Origin: Taudactylus pleione
Taxonomy: Eukaryota; Chordata; Amphibia; Anura; Myobatrachidae
DNA length: 64,000 nt
Assembly: GCA_031769625.1 (NCBI GenBank)
Contig: JAUIMM010002349.1
Coordinates: 372,001 to 436,000 of the forward strand
Reading direction: 5' to 3'
The position numbers were made by a program, and so were the translations under genes. The notes beneath the pieces are model-generated. The model worked only from the letters and a program-made list of their open reading frames with translations, ran no database searches and was not told the DNA's origin. This document shows, in pieces, positions 47,426 through 61,068 of the stretch; positions within the stretch are counted from its first letter, which is position 1; every line of letters begins with the position of its first letter.

Positions 47426-47775
47426 GGTCCGGGGCTTATGTTATTTTTCATACGGGTAAATATATTTCTGGTGAGTTCTATGTCAAAATTAGGCACCAAA
47501 ATCAACTTCTGTCACTGCAGCAAATCTTTTTTAAGTTGTACCAACATTTTTAAGCAGAATTTGGGGATTTTTGAAAATAAAAAATTTTGGCCGATTTTTA
47601 AGGTCCGGGGCTTACGTAATTTTTCATAAGGGTAAATATATTTCTGGTGAGTTGTGTGAAAATTAAGTACCAAAATCAACTTCTGTCACTGCAACAAATC
47701 TTTTTTAAGTTGTACCAACATTTTTAAGCAGAATTTGGGGATTTTTGGAATAAAAAAATGTTGGACAATTTTTAA

Positions 47776-50700
47776 CGTCCGGGGCTTACGTAATTTTTCA
47801 TAAGGGTAAATATATTTCTGGTGAGTTGTGTGAAAATTATGCGCCAAAATCAACTTCTGTTACTGCAGCAAATCTTTTTTAATTTGTACCAACATTTTTA
47901 AGCAGAATTTGGGGATTTTTGAAACAAAAAAATTTGGCCAAATTTTAAGGTCCAGGGCTTACGTAATTTTTCATACTGGTAAATATATTTCTGGTGAGTT
48001 GTGTGAAAATTAAGCACCAAAATCAACTTCTGTCACTGCAGCAAATCTATTTTAATTTGTACCAACATTTTTAAGCAGAATTTGGGGATTTTTTGGGAAA
48101 AAAAAATTTTGGACAATTTTTAAGGTCCGGGGCTTACGTAATTTTTCATACTTGTAAATATATTTCTGGTGAGTTGTGTGAACATTAAGCACCAAAATCA
48201 ACTTCTGTCACTGCAGCAAATCTATTTTAATTTGTACCAACATTTTTAAGCAGAATTTGGGGATTTTTGAAAATAAATAATTTTGGCCGATGTTTAAGGT
48301 CCGGGGCTTATGTAATTTTTCATACAGGTAAATATATTTCTGGTGAGTTCTGTGTCAAAATTAAGCACCAAAATCAACTTCTGTCACTGCAGCAAATCTT
48401 TTTTACGTTGTACCAACATTTTTAAGCAGAATTTGGGGATTTTTGAAAATAAAAAATTTTGGACGATGTTTAAGGTCCGGGGCTTACGTAATATTTCATA
48501 TGGGTAAATATATTTCTGGTGAGTTCTGTGTCAAAATTATGCACCAAAATCAACTTCTGCCACTGCAGGAAATCTTTTTTAAGTTGTACCAACATTTTTA
48601 AGCAGAATTTGGGGATTTTTGAAAATAAAAAATTTTGGCCAATTTTTAAGGTCCGGGGCTTACGTAATTTTTCATACGGGTAATATATTTCTGGTGAGTT
48701 GTGTGAAAATTAAGCACCAAAATCAACTTCTGTCACTGCAGCAAATCTTTTTTAAGTTGTACCAACATTTTTAAGCAGAATTTGGGGATTTTTGAAAATA
48801 AAAAATTTGGCCGATTTTTAAGGTCCAGGGCTTACGTAATTTTTGATATGGGTAAATATATTTCTGGTGAGCTGTGTGAAAATTAAGCGCCAAAATCAAC
48901 TTCTGTTACTGCAGCAAATCTTTTTTAAGTTGTACCAACATTTTTAAGCAGAATTTGGGGATTTTTGAAAATAAAAAATTTTGTCCGATGTTTAAGGTCC
49001 GGGGCTTATGTAATTTTTCATAAGGGTAAATATATTTCTGGTGAGTTCTGTGTCAAAATTAAGCACCAAAATCAACTTCTGTCACTGCAGCAAATCTTTT
49101 TTAAGTTGTACCAACATTTTTAAGCAGAATTTGGGGATTTTTTGGGAAAAAAAAATTTTGGACAATTTTTAAGGTCCGGGGCTTACGTAATTTTTCATAC
49201 TTGTAAATATATTTCTGGTGAGTTGTGTGAACATTAAGCACCAAAATCAACTTCTGTCACTGCAGCAAATCTATTTTAATTTGTACCAACATTTTTAAGC
49301 AGAATTTGGGGATTTTTGAAAATAAAAAATTTTGGCCGATGTTTAAGGTCCGGGGCTTATGTAATTTTTCATACAGGTAAATATATTTCTGGTGAGTTCT
49401 GTGTCAAAATTAAGCACCAAAATCAACTTCTGTCACTGCAGCAAATCTTTTTTACGTTGTACCAACATTTTTAAGCAGAATTTGGGGATTTTTGAAAATA
49501 AAAAATTTTGGACGATGTTTAAGGTCCGGGGCTTACGTAATATTTCATATGGGTAAATATATTTCTGGTGAGCTCTGTGTCAAAATTATGCACCAAAATC
49601 AACTTCTGCCACTGCAGGAAATCTTTTTTAAGTTGTACCAACATTTTTAAGCAGAATTTGGGGATTTTTGAAAATAAAAAATTTTGGCCAATTTTTAAGG
49701 TCCGGGGCTTACGTAATTTTTCATACGGGTAATATATTTCTGGTGAGTTGTGTGAAAATTAAGCACCAAAATCAACTTCTGTCACTGCAGCAAATCTTTT
49801 TTAAGTTGTACCAACATTTTTAAGCAGAATTTGGGGATTTTTGAAAATAAAAAATTTGGCCGATTTTTAAGGTCCAGGGCTTACGTAATTTTTGATATGG
49901 GTAAATATATTTCTGGTGAGCTGTGTGAAAATTAAGCGCCAAAATCAACTTCTGTTACTGCAGCAAATCTTTTTTAAGTTGTACCAACATTTTTAAGCAG
50001 AATTTGGGGATTTTTGAAAATAAAAAATTTTGGCCGATGTTTAAGGTCCGGGGCTTATGTAATTTTTCATAAGGGTAAATATATTTCTGGTGAGTTCTGT
50101 GTCAAAATTAAGCACCAAAATCAACTTCTGTCACTGCAGCAAATCTTTTTTAAGTTGTACCAACATTTTTAAGCAGAATTTGGGGATTTTTGAAAAAAAA
50201 ATATTTGGCCGATTTTTAAGGTCCGGGGCTTATGTAATTTTTCATACGGGTAAATATATTTCTGGTGAGTTCTGTGTCAAAATTAAGCACCAAAATCAAC
50301 TTCTGCAACTGCAGGAAATCTTTTTTAAGTTGTACCAACATTTATAAGCAGAATTTGGGGATTTTTGAAAATAAAAATTTTGGCCGATTTTTAAGGTCCG
50401 GGGCTTACGTAATTTTTCATAAGGGTAAATATATTTCTGGTGAGTTCTGTGTCAAAATTAAGCACCAAAATCAACTGCTGTCACTGCAGCAAATCTTTTT
50501 TAAGTTGTACCAACATTTTTAAGCAGAATTTGGGGATTTTTGAAAAAAAAAATTTTGGCCGATGTTTAAGGTCCGGGGCTTACGTAATATTTCATATGGG
50601 TAAATATATTTCTGGTGAGTTCTGTGTCAAAATTATGCACCAAAATCAACTTCAGCCACTGCAGGAAATCTTTTTTAAGTTGTACCAACATTTTTAAGCA

Positions 50701-53700
50701 GAATTTGGGGAATTTTGAAACAAAAAAAAATTTTGACCGATTTTTAAGGTCCGGGGCTTATGTTATTTTTCATACGGGTAAATATATTTCTGGTGAGTTC
50801 TATGTCAAAATTAGGCACCAAAATCAACTTCTGTCACTGCAGCAAATCTTTTTTAAGTTGTACCAACATTTTTAAGCAGAATTTGGGGATTTTTGAAAAT
50901 AAAAAATTTTGGCCGATTTTTAAGGTCCGGGGCTTACGTAATTTTTCATAAGGGTAAATATATTTCTGGTGAGTTGTGTGAAAATTAAGTACCAAAATCA
51001 ACTTCTGTCACTGCAACAAATCTTTTTTAAGTTGTACCAACATTTTTAAGCAGAATTTGGGGATTTTTGAAAATATAAAATTTTGGCCGATGTTTAAGGT
51101 CCGGGGCTTACATAATTTTTCATATGGGTAAATATATTTCTGGTGAGTTGTGTGAAAATTAAGCACCAAAATCAACTTCTGTCACTGCAGCAAATCTTTT
51201 TTAAGTTGTACCAACATTTTTAAGCAGAATTTGGGGATTTTTGAAGAAAAAAAATTTTGACCGATTTTGTAAGGTTCGGGGCTTACGTAATTTTTCATAT
51301 GGGTAAATATATTTCTGGTGAGTTCTGTGTCAAAATTATGCACCAAAATCAACTTCTGCCACTGCAGGAAATCTTTTTTACGTTGTACCAACATTTTTAA
51401 GCAGAATTTGGGGATTTTTGAAAATTAAAAATTTTGGCCGATGTTTAAGGTCCGGGGCTTACGTAATTTTTCATATGGGTAAATATAATTCTGGTGAGTT
51501 GTGTGAAAATTAAGCACCAAAATCAACTTCTGTCACTGCAGCAAATCTTTTTTAAGTTGTACCAACATTTTTAAGCAGAATTTGGGGATTTTTGAAAAAA
51601 AAAATTCAGCCGATTTTTAAGGTCCAGGGCTTACGTAATTTTTCATATGGGTAAATATATTTCTGGTGAGTTGTGTGAAAATTATGCGCCAAAATCAACT
51701 TCTGTTACTGCAGCAAATCTTTTTTAATTTGTACCAACATTTTTAAGCAGAATTTGGGGATTTTTGGGGAAAAAAAATTTTGGACAATTTTTAAGGTCCG
51801 GGGCTTACGTAATTATTCATAAGGGTAAATATATTTCTGGTGAGTTCTGTGTGAAAATTAAGCACCAAAATCAACTTCTGTCATTGCAGCAAATATTTTT
51901 TAAGTTGTACCAACATTTTTAAGCAGAATTTGGGGATTTTTGAAAATAAAAAATTTTGGACGATTTTTAAGGTCCGGGGCTTACGTAATTTTTCATAAGG
52001 GTAAATATATTTCTGGTGAGTTCTGTGTCAAAATTAAGCACCAAAATCAACTTCTGTCACAGCAGCAAATCTTTTTTAAGTTGTACCAACATTTTTAAGC
52101 AGAATTTGGGGATTTTTGAAAAAAAATTTTTTACCGATTTTTAAGGTCCGGGGCTTACGTAATTTTTCATATGGGTAAATATATTTCTGGTGAGTTCTGT
52201 GTCAAAATTATGCACCAAAATCAACTTCTGCCACTGCAGGAAATCTTTTTTAAGTTGTACCAACATTTTTAAGCAGAATTTGGGGATTTTTGAAAATAAA
52301 AAATTTTGGTAGATGTTTAAGGTCCGGGGCTTACATCATTTTTCATACGGGTAAATATATTTCTGGTCAGTTGTGTGTCAAAATTAAGCACCAAAATCAA
52401 CTTCTGTCACTGCAGCAAATCTTTTTTAAGTTGTACCAACATTTTTAAGCAGAATTTGGGGATTTTTGGAATAAAAAAATTTTGGACAATTTTTAACGTC
52501 CGGGGCTTACGGAATTATTCATAAGGGTAAATATATTTCTGGTGAGTTGTGTGAAAATTATGTGCCAAAATCAACTTCTGTTACTGCAGCAAATCTTTTT
52601 TAATTTGTACCAACATTTTTAAGCAGAATTTGGGGATTTTTTGAAAAAAAAAATTTTGGCCAAATTTTAAGGTCCGGGGCTTACGTAATTTTTCATATGG
52701 GTAAATATATTTCTGGTGAGTTCTGTGTCAAAATTAAGCACCAAAATCAACTTCTGTCACTGCAGCAAATCTTTTTTAAGTTGTACCAACATTTTTAAGC
52801 AGAATTTGGGGATTTTTGAAAAAAAAAATTTTGGCCGATGTTTAAGGTCCGGGGCTTACATAATTTTTCATACGGGTAAATATATTTCTGGTCAGTTCTG
52901 TGTCAAAATTATGCACCAAAATCAACTTATGCCACTGCAGGAAATCTTTTTTACGTTGTACCAACATTTTTAAGCAGAATTTGGGGATTTTTGAAAAAAA
53001 AAATTTAGCCGATTTTTAAGGTCCGGGGCTTACGTAATTTTTCATATGGGTAAATATATTTCTGGTGAGTTGTGTGAAAATTATGCGCCAAAATCAACTT
53101 CTGTTACTGCAGCAAATCTTTTTTAAGTTGTACCAACATTTTTAAGCAGAATTTGGGGATTTTTGAAAATAAAAAATTTTGGTAGATGTTTAAGGTCCGG
53201 GGCTTACATAATTTTTCATACGGGTAAATATATTTCTGGTCAGTTGTGTGTCAAAATTAAGCACCAAAATCAACTTCTGTCACTGCAGCAAATCTTTTTT
53301 AAGTTGTACCAACATTTTTAGGCAGAATTTGGGGATTTTTGGAATAAAAAAATTTTGGACAATTTTTAACGTCCGGGGCTTACGTAATTATTCATAAGGG
53401 TAAATATATTTCTGGTGAGTTGTGTAAAAATTATGCGCCAAAATCAACTTCTGTTACTGCAGCAAATCTTTTTTAATTTGTACCAACATTTTTAAGCAGA
53501 ATTTGGGGATTTTTTGAAAAAAAAAATTTTGGCCAAATTTTAAGGTCCGGGCCTTACGTAATTTTTCATATGGGTAAATATATTTCTGGTGAGTTCTGTG
53601 TCAAAATTAAGCACCAAAATCAACTTCTGTCACTGCAGCAAATATTTTTTAAGTTGTACCAACATTTTGAAGCAGAATTTGGGGATTTTCGAAAAAAAAA

Positions 53701-56700
53701 AAATTTGGCCTATTTTGAAGGTCCAGGGCTTACGTAATTTTTCATATGGGTAAATATATTTCTGGTGAGTTGTGTGAAAATTAAGCACCAAAATCAACTT
53801 CTGTCACAGCAGCAAATATTTTTTAAGTTGTACCAACATTTTTAAGCAGAATTTGGGGATTTTTGAAAATAAAAATTTTGCCCGATGTTTAAGGTCTGGG
53901 GATTACGTAATTTTTCATATGGGTAAATATATTTCTGGTGAGTTCTGTGTCAAAATTATGCACCAAAATCAACTTCTGCCACTGCAGGAAATCTTTTTTA
54001 AGTTGTACCAACATTTTTAAGCAGAATTTGGGGATTTTTGGAAAAAAAAATTTTGGACAATTTTTAAGGTCCGGGGCTTACGTAATTTTTCATACTTGTA
54101 AATATATTTCTGGTGAGTTGTGTGAACATTAAGCACCAAAATCAACTTCTGTCACTGCAGCAAATCTTTTTTAAGTTGTACCAACATTTTTAAGCAGAAT
54201 TTGGGGATTTTTGAAAATAAAAATTTTGCCCGATGTTTAAGGTCTGGGGATTACGTAATTTTTCATATGGGTAAATATATTTCTGGTGAGTTCTGTGTCA
54301 AAATTATGCACCAAAATCAACTTCTGCCACTGCAGGAAATCTTTTTTAAGTTGTACCAACATTTTTAAGCAGAATTTGGGGATTTTTGAAAATAAAAATT
54401 TTGGCCGATGTTTAAGGTCCGGGGATTACGTAATTTTTCATATGGGTAAATATATTTCTGGTGAGTTCTGTGTCAAAATTAAGCACCAAAATCAACTTCT
54501 GTCACTGCAGCAAATCTTTTTTAAGTTGTACCAACATTTTTAAGCAGAATTTGGGGATTTTTGAAATTAAAAAATTTTGGCTGATGTTTAAGGTCCGGGG
54601 CTTACGTAATTTTTCATAAGGGTAAATATATTTCTGGTGAGTTCTGTGTCAAAATTAAGCACCAAAATCAACTTCTGTCACTGCAGCAAATCTTTTTTAA
54701 GTTGTACCAACATTTTTAAGCAGAATTTGGGGATTTTTGAAAATAAAAAATTTTGGCCGATTTTTAAGGTCCGGGGCTTACGTAATTTTTCATACGGGTA
54801 AATATATTTCTGGTGAGTTGTGTGAAAATTAAGCACCAAAATCAACTTCTGTCACTGCAGCAAATCTATTTTAATTTGTACCAACATTTTTAAGCAGAAT
54901 TTGGGGATTTTTTGGGAAAAAAAAATTTTGGACAATTTTTAAGGTCCGGGGCTTACGTAATTTTTCATACTTGTAAATATATTTCTGGTGAGTTGTGTGA
55001 ACATTAAGCACCAAAATCAACTTCTGTCACTGCAGCAAATCTATTTTAATTTGTACCAACATTTTTAAGCAGAATTTGGGGATTTTTGAAAATAAAAAAT
55101 TTTGGCCGATGTTTAAGGTCCGGGGCTTATGTAATTTTTCATACAGGTAAATATATTTCTGGTGAGTTCTGTGTCAAAATTAAGCACCAAAATCAACTTC
55201 TGTCACTGCAGCAAATCTTTTTTACGTTGTACCAACATTTTTAAGCAGAATTTGGGGATTTTTGAAAATAAAAAATTTTGGACGATGTTTAAGGTCCGGG
55301 GCTTACGTAATTTTTCATACGGGTAATATATTTCTGGTGAGTTGTGTGAAAATTAAGCACCAAAATCAACTTCTGTCACTGCAGCAAATCTTTTTTAAGT
55401 TGTACCAACATTTTTAAGCAGAATTTGGGGATTTTTGAAAATAAAAAATTTGGCCGATTTTTAAGGTCCAGGGCTTACGTAATTTTTCATATGGGTAAAT
55501 ATATTTCTGGTGAGCTGTGTGAAAATTAAGCGCCAAAATCAACTTCTGTTACTGCAGCAAATCTTTTTTAAGTTGTACCAACATTTTTAAGCAGAATTTG
55601 GGGATTTTTGAAAATAAAAAATTTTGGCCGATGTTTAAGGTCCGGGGCTTATGTAATTTTTCATATGGGTAAATATATTTCTGGTGAGTTCTGTGTCAAA
55701 ATTAAGCACCAAAATCAACTGCTGTCACTGCAGCAAATCTTTTTTAAGTTGTACCAACATTTTTAAGCAGAATTTGGGGATTTTTGAAAAAAAAAATTTT
55801 GGCCGATGTTTAAGGTCCGGGGCTTACGTAATATTTCATATGGGTAAATATATTTCTGGTGAGTTCTGTGTCAAAATTATGCACCAAAATCAACTTCAGC
55901 CACTGCAGGAAATCTTTTTTAAGTTGTACCAACATTTTTAAGCAGAATTTGGGGAATTTTGAAAAAAAAAAAAAATTTGACCGATTTTTAAGGTCCGGGG
56001 CTTATGTTATTTTTCATACGGGTAAATATATTTCTGGTGAGTTCTATGTCAAAATTAAGCACCAAAATCAACTTCAGCCACCGCAGCAAATCTTTTTTAA
56101 GTTGTACCAACATTTTTAAGCAGAATTTGGGGATTTTTGAAAATAAAAAATTTTGGCCGATGTTTAAGGTCTGGGGCTTACGTAATTTTTCATAAGGGTA
56201 AATATATTTCTGGTGAGTTCTGTGTCAAAATTAAGCACCAAAATCAACTTCTGTCACTGCAGCAAATCTTTTTTAAGTTGTACCAACATTTTTAAGCAGA
56301 ATTTGGGGATTTTTGAAAATAAAAAATTTTGGCCGATTTTTAAGGTCCGGGGCTTACGTAATTTTTCATAAGGGTAAATATAATTCTGGTGAGTTGTGTG
56401 AAAATTAAGTACCAAAATCAACTTCTGTCACTGCAGCAAATCTTTTTTAAGTTGTACCAACATTTTTAAGCAGAATTTGGGGATTTTGAAAAAAAAAAAT
56501 TTTTGGCCGATGTTTAAGGTCCGGGGCTTACATAATTTTTCATACGGGTAAATATATTTCTGGTGAGTTGTGTGAAAATTAAGCACCAAAATCAACTTCT
56601 GTCACTGCAACAAATCTTTTTTAAGTTGTACCAACATTTTTAAGCAGAATTTGGGGATTTTTGAAAATATAAAATTTTGGCCGATGTTTAAGGTCCGGGG

Positions 56701-56866
56701 CTTACATAATTTTTCATATGGGTAAATATATTTCTGGTGAGTTGTGTGAAAATTGAGCACCAAAATCAACTTCTGTCACTGCAGCAAATCTTTTTTAAGT
56801 TGTACCAACATTTTTAAGCAGAATTTGGGGATTTTTGAAGAAAAAAAATTTTGACCGATTTTGTAA
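47776..56866 (+). repeat. 52-monomer super-repeat, copy 2 (rearranged 3' part)
   Basis: This is collinear with 38680 onwards at an offset of 9096 bp through Q at 52671. It then gains two monomers (52847 and 53021, about 347 bp), so that O lies at 53194 against 43751. A later deletion joins an R-like monomer (54068) directly to the ggtctggggat monomer (54241) and brings the offset to 8391 bp. After V (55465) a full C D E F G H I follows (55639-56692), where copy 1 had a C/D fusion and G/H. That part matches 33081-34133 at an offset of 22733 bp. Confidence 0.82.
53544..54942 (+). repeat. Divergent module, copy 4, with internal deletion and R insertion
   Basis: Monomers start at 53544 (ggtccgggcc), 53720 (ggtccaggg), 53893 (ggtctggggat), 54068 (R-like, catacttg), 54241 (ggtctggggat), 54416 (ggtccggggat), 54592 and 54768, followed by R at 54943. 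The ggtctggggat class appears twice around the R-like monomer. This can be explained by one unequal exchange between the layouts at 44.1-44.8 kb and 45.7-46.0 kb. Confidence 0.75.
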
Positions 56867-57042
56867 GGTTCGGGGCTTACGTAATTTTTCATATGGGTAA
56901 ATATATTTCTGGTGAGTTCTGTGTCAAAATTATGCACCAAAATCAACTTCTGCCACTGCAGGAAATCTTTTTTACGTTGTACCAACATTTTTAAGCAGAA
57001 TTTGGGGATTTTTGGGAAAAAAAAATTTTGGACAATTTTTAA
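56867..57042 (+). repeat. J/L chimeric monomer
   Basis: The front is J (ggttcgggg, attatgc, ctgccactgcagg, tttacgttg) and the tail is L (tttttggg, A tract, ttttggac). M follows. K and most of L are lost, as seen against 34134-34656. Confidence 0.83.
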
Positions 57043-58442
57043 GGTCCGGGGCTTACGTAATTATTCATAAGGGTAAATATATTTCTGGTGAGTTCTGTGT
57101 GAAAATTAAGCACCAAAATCAACTTCTGTCACTGCAGCAAATATTTTTTAAGTTGTACCAACATTTTTAAGCAGAATTTGGGGATTTTTGAAAATAAAAA
57201 ATTTTGGACGATTTTTAAGGTCCGGGGCTTACGTAATTTTTCATAAGGGTAAATATATTTCTGGTGAGTTCTGTGTCAAAATTAAGCACCAAAATCAACT
57301 TCTGTCACAGCAGCAAATCTTTTTTAAGTTGTACCAACATTTTTAAGCAGAATTTGGGGACTTTTGGAATAAAAAAATTTTGGACAATTTTTAACGTCCG
57401 GGGCTTACGTAATTTTTCATAAGGGTAAATATATTTCTGGTGAGTTGTGTGAAAATTATGCGCCAAAATCAACTTCTGTTACTGCAGCAAATCTTTTTTA
57501 ATTTGTACCAACATTTTTAAGCAGAATTTGGGGATTTTTGAAAAAAAAAAATTTGGCCAAATTTTAAGGTCCGGGGCTTACGTAATTTTTCATATGGGTA
57601 AATATATTTCTGGTGAGTTCTGTGTCAAAATTAAGCACCAAAATCAACTTCTGTCACTGCAGCAAATCTTTTTTAAGTTGTACCAACATTTTTAAGCAGA
57701 ATTTGGGGATTTTTGAAAATAAAAAATTTTGGACGATTTTTAAGGTCCGGGGCTTACGTAATTTTTCATAAGGGTAAATATATTTCTGGTGAGTTCTGTG
57801 TCAAAATTAAGCACCAAAATCAACTTCTGTCACAGCAGCAAATCTTTTTTAAGTTGTACCAACATTTTTAAGCAGAATTTGGGGACTTTTGGAATAAAAA
57901 AATTTTGGACAATTTTTAACGTCCGGGGCTTACGTAATTTTTCATAAGGGTAAATATATTTCTGGTGAGTTGTGTGAAAATTATGCGCCAAAATCAACTT
58001 CTGTTACTGCAGCAAATCTTTTTTAATTTGTACCAACATTTTTAAGCAGAATTTGGGGATTTTTGAAAAAAAAAAATTTGGCCAAATTTTAAGGTCCGGG
58101 GCTTACGTAATTTTTCATATGGGTAAATATATTTCTGGTGAGTTCTGTGTCAAAATTAAGCACCAAAATCAACTTCTGTCACTGCAGCAAATCTTTTTTA
58201 AGTTGTACCAACATTTTTAAGCAGAATTTGGGGATTTTTGAAAAAAAAAATTTTGACCGATTTTTAAGGTCCAGGGCTTACGTAATTTTTCATACTGGTA
58301 AATATATTTCTGGTGAGTTGTGTGAAAATTAAGCACCAAAATCAACTTCTGTCACTGCAGCAAATCTATTTTAATTTGTACCAACATTTTTAAGCAGAAT
58401 TTGGGGATTTTTTGGGAAAAAAAAATTTTGGACAATTTTTAA
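57043..58442 (+). repeat. Three-monomer tandem duplication (525 bp) after a J/L fusion
   Basis: After M (57043) the order is N/O 57219, P 57395, Q/M 57568, N/O 57744, P 57920, Q 58093, X 58268. The two N/O-P pairs are 525 bp apart and share private changes: ggggacttttggaat in the N/O tail and a P tail with a long A tract followed by tttggcc. The change appearing in both N/O chimeras shows that the chimera formed first and was then duplicated. Confidence 0.85.
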
Positions 58443-59493
58443 GGTCCGGGGCTTACGTAATTTTTCATACTTGTAAATATATTTCTGGTGAGTTGTGTGA
58501 ACATTAAGCACCAAAATCAACTTCTGTCACTGCAGCAAATCTTTTTTAAGTTGTACCAACATTTTTAAGCAGAATTTGGGGATTTTTAAAAAAAAAATAT
58601 TTGGCCGATTTTTAAGGTCCGCGGCTTACGTAATTTTTCATATGGGTAAATATATTTCTGGTGAGTTCTGTGTCAAAATTATGCACCAAAATCAACTTCA
58701 GCCACTGCAGGAAATCTTTTTTAAGTTGTACCAACATTTTTAAGCAGAATTTGGGGAATTTTGAAAAAAAAAAAAATTTTGACCGATTTTTAAGGTCCGG
58801 GGCTTATGTTATTTTTCATACGGGTAAATATATTTCTGGTGAGTTCTATGTCAAAATTAAGCACCAAAATCAACTTCAGCCACCGCAGCAAATCTTTTTT
58901 AAGTTGTACCAACATTTTTAAGCAGAATTTGGGGATTTTTGAAAATAAAAAATTTTGGCCGATGTTTAAGGTCTGGGGCTTACGTAATTTTTCATAAGGG
59001 TAAATATATTTCTGGTGAGTTCTGTGTCAAAATTAAGCACCAAAATCAACTTCTGTCACTGCAGCAAATCTTTTTTAAGTTGTACCAACATTTTTAAGCA
59101 GAATTTGGGGATTTTTGAAAATAAAAAATTTTGGCCGATTTTTAAGGTCCGGGGCTTACGTAATTTTTCATAAGGGTAAATATAATTCTGGTGAGTTGTG
59201 TGAAAATTAAGTACCAAAATCAACTTCTGTCACTGCAGCAAATCTTTTTTAAGTTGTACCAACATTTTTAAGCAGAATTTGGGGATTTTGAAAAAAAAAA
59301 ATTTTTGGCCGATGTTTAAGGTCCGGGGCTTACATAATTTTTCATACGGGTAAATATATTTCTGGTGAGTTGTGTGAAAATTAAGCACCAAAATCAACTT
59401 CTGTCACTGCAACAAATCTTTTTTAAGTTGTACCAACATTTTTAAGCAGAATTTGGGGATTTTTGAAAATATAAAATTTTGGCCGATGTTTAA
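58443..59493 (+). repeat. R/A D E F G H linker
   Basis: Starts: R/A 58443, D 58616, E 58794, F 58970, G 59146, H 59320. The R/A chimera has the catacttg and gaacattaag front of R and the aaatatttggcc tail of A. D opens ggtccgcggc, a change I did not see elsewhere. From D onwards the order and spacing match 33081-33958 at an offset of 25535 bp. Confidence 0.82.
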
Positions 59494-61068
59494 GGTCCGG
59501 GGCTTACATAATTTTTCATATGGGTAAATATATTTCTGGTGAGTTGTGTGAAAATTGAGCACCAAAATCAACTTCTGTCACTGCAGCAAATCTTTTTTAA
59601 GTTGTACCAACATTTTTAAGCAGAATTTGGGGATTTTTGAAGAAAAAAATTTTTGACCGATTTTGTAAGGTTTGGGGCTTACGTAATTTTTCATATGGGT
59701 AAATATATTTCTGGTGAGTTCTGTGTCAAAATTATGCACCAAAATCAACTTCTGCCACTGCAGGAAATCTTTTTTACGTTGTACCAACATTTTTAAGCAG
59801 AATTTGGGGATTTTTGAAAATAAAAAATTTTGGCCGATGTTTAAGGTCCGGGGCTTACGTAATTTTTCATATGGGTAAATATAATTCTGGTGAGTTGTGT
59901 GAAAATTAAGCACCAAAATCAACTTCTGTCACTGCAGCAAATCTTTTTTAAGTTGTACCAACATTTTTAAGCAGAATTTGGGGATTTTTGAAAAAAAAAA
60001 ATTTAGCCGATTTTTAAGGTCCAGGGCTTACGTAATTTTTCATATGGGTAAATATATTTCTGGTGAGTTGTGTGAAAATTATGCGCCAAAATCAACTTCT
60101 GTTACTGCAGCAAATCTTTTTTAATTTGTACCAACATTTTTAAGCAGAATTTGGGGATTTTTGGGAAAAAAAAATTTTGGACAATTTTTAAGGTCCGGGG
60201 CTTACGTAATTATTCATAAGGGTAAATATATTTCTGGTGAGTTCTGTGTGAAAATTAAGCACCAAAATCAACTTCTGTCACTGCAGCAAATATTTTTTAA
60301 GTTGTACCAACATTTTTAAGCAGAATTTGGGGATTTTTGAAAATAAAAAATTTTGGACGATTTTTAAGGTCCGGGGCTTACGTAAATTTTCATAAGGGTA
60401 AATATATTTCTGGTGAGTTCTGTGTCAAAATTAAGCACCAAAATCAACTTCTGTCACAGCAGCAAATCTTTTTTAAGTTGTACCAACATTTTTAAGCAGA
60501 ATTTGGGGATTTTTGAAAATAAAAAATTTTGGTAGATGTTTAAGGTCCGGGGCTTACATCATTTTTCATATGGGTAAATATATTTCTGGTCAGTTGTGTG
60601 TCAAAATTAAGCACCAAAATCAACTTCTGTCACTGCAGCAAATCTTTTTTAAGTTGTACCAACATTTTTAAGCAGAATTTGGGGATTTTTGGAATAAAAA
60701 AATTTTGGACAATTTTTAACGTCCGGGGCTTACGTAATTTTTCATAAGGGTAAATATATTTCTGGTGAGTTGTGTGAAAATTATGCGCCAAAATCAACTT
60801 CTGTTACTGCAGCAAATCTTTTTTAATTTGTACCAACATTTTTAAGCAGAATTTGGGGATTTTTTGAAAAAAAAAAATTTTGGCCGATGTTTAAGGTCCG
60901 GGGCTTACATAATTTTTCATACGGGTAAATATATTTCTGGTGAGTTGTGTGAAAATTAAGCACCAAAATCAACTTCTGTCACTGCAACAAATCTTTTTTA
61001 AGTTGTACCAACATTTTTAAGCAGAATTTGGGGATTTTTGAAAATATAAAATTTTGGCCGATGTTTAA
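59494..61068 (+). repeat. Nine-monomer unit I J K L M N O P/G H (1575 bp)
   Basis: Starts: I 59494, J 59669, K 59845, L 60018, M 60192, N 60368, O 60544, P/G 60720, H 60895. The P/G chimera links the P front to the gccgatg tail that precedes H, skipping Q to F. I ends with gaagaaaaaaattttt and J opens ggtttgggg. Both are private to the last 5 kb, where the other copies have gaagaaaaaaaatttt and ggttcgggg. Confidence 0.87.

Larger units (their letters stand above)
38680..47775 (+). repeat. 52-monomer super-repeat, copy 1 (9096 bp)
   Basis: Order: P X R S T U V A/Q R S T U V A B C D E G/H I J K L M N N/J O P Q O P, then the divergent module (44101-44625), R-like, A, B-like, P, the module again (45325-46551), R S U V C/D E G/H. 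T is missing between S (46726) and U (46902). The interval 38680 to about 43740 is collinear with 47776 to about 52840, except that a one-base deletion (ccgggctt, about 42877) and a one-base insertion (ccgggggctt, about 43050) occur only in this copy. Beyond that the copies differ by whole-monomer indels. Confidence 0.85.
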
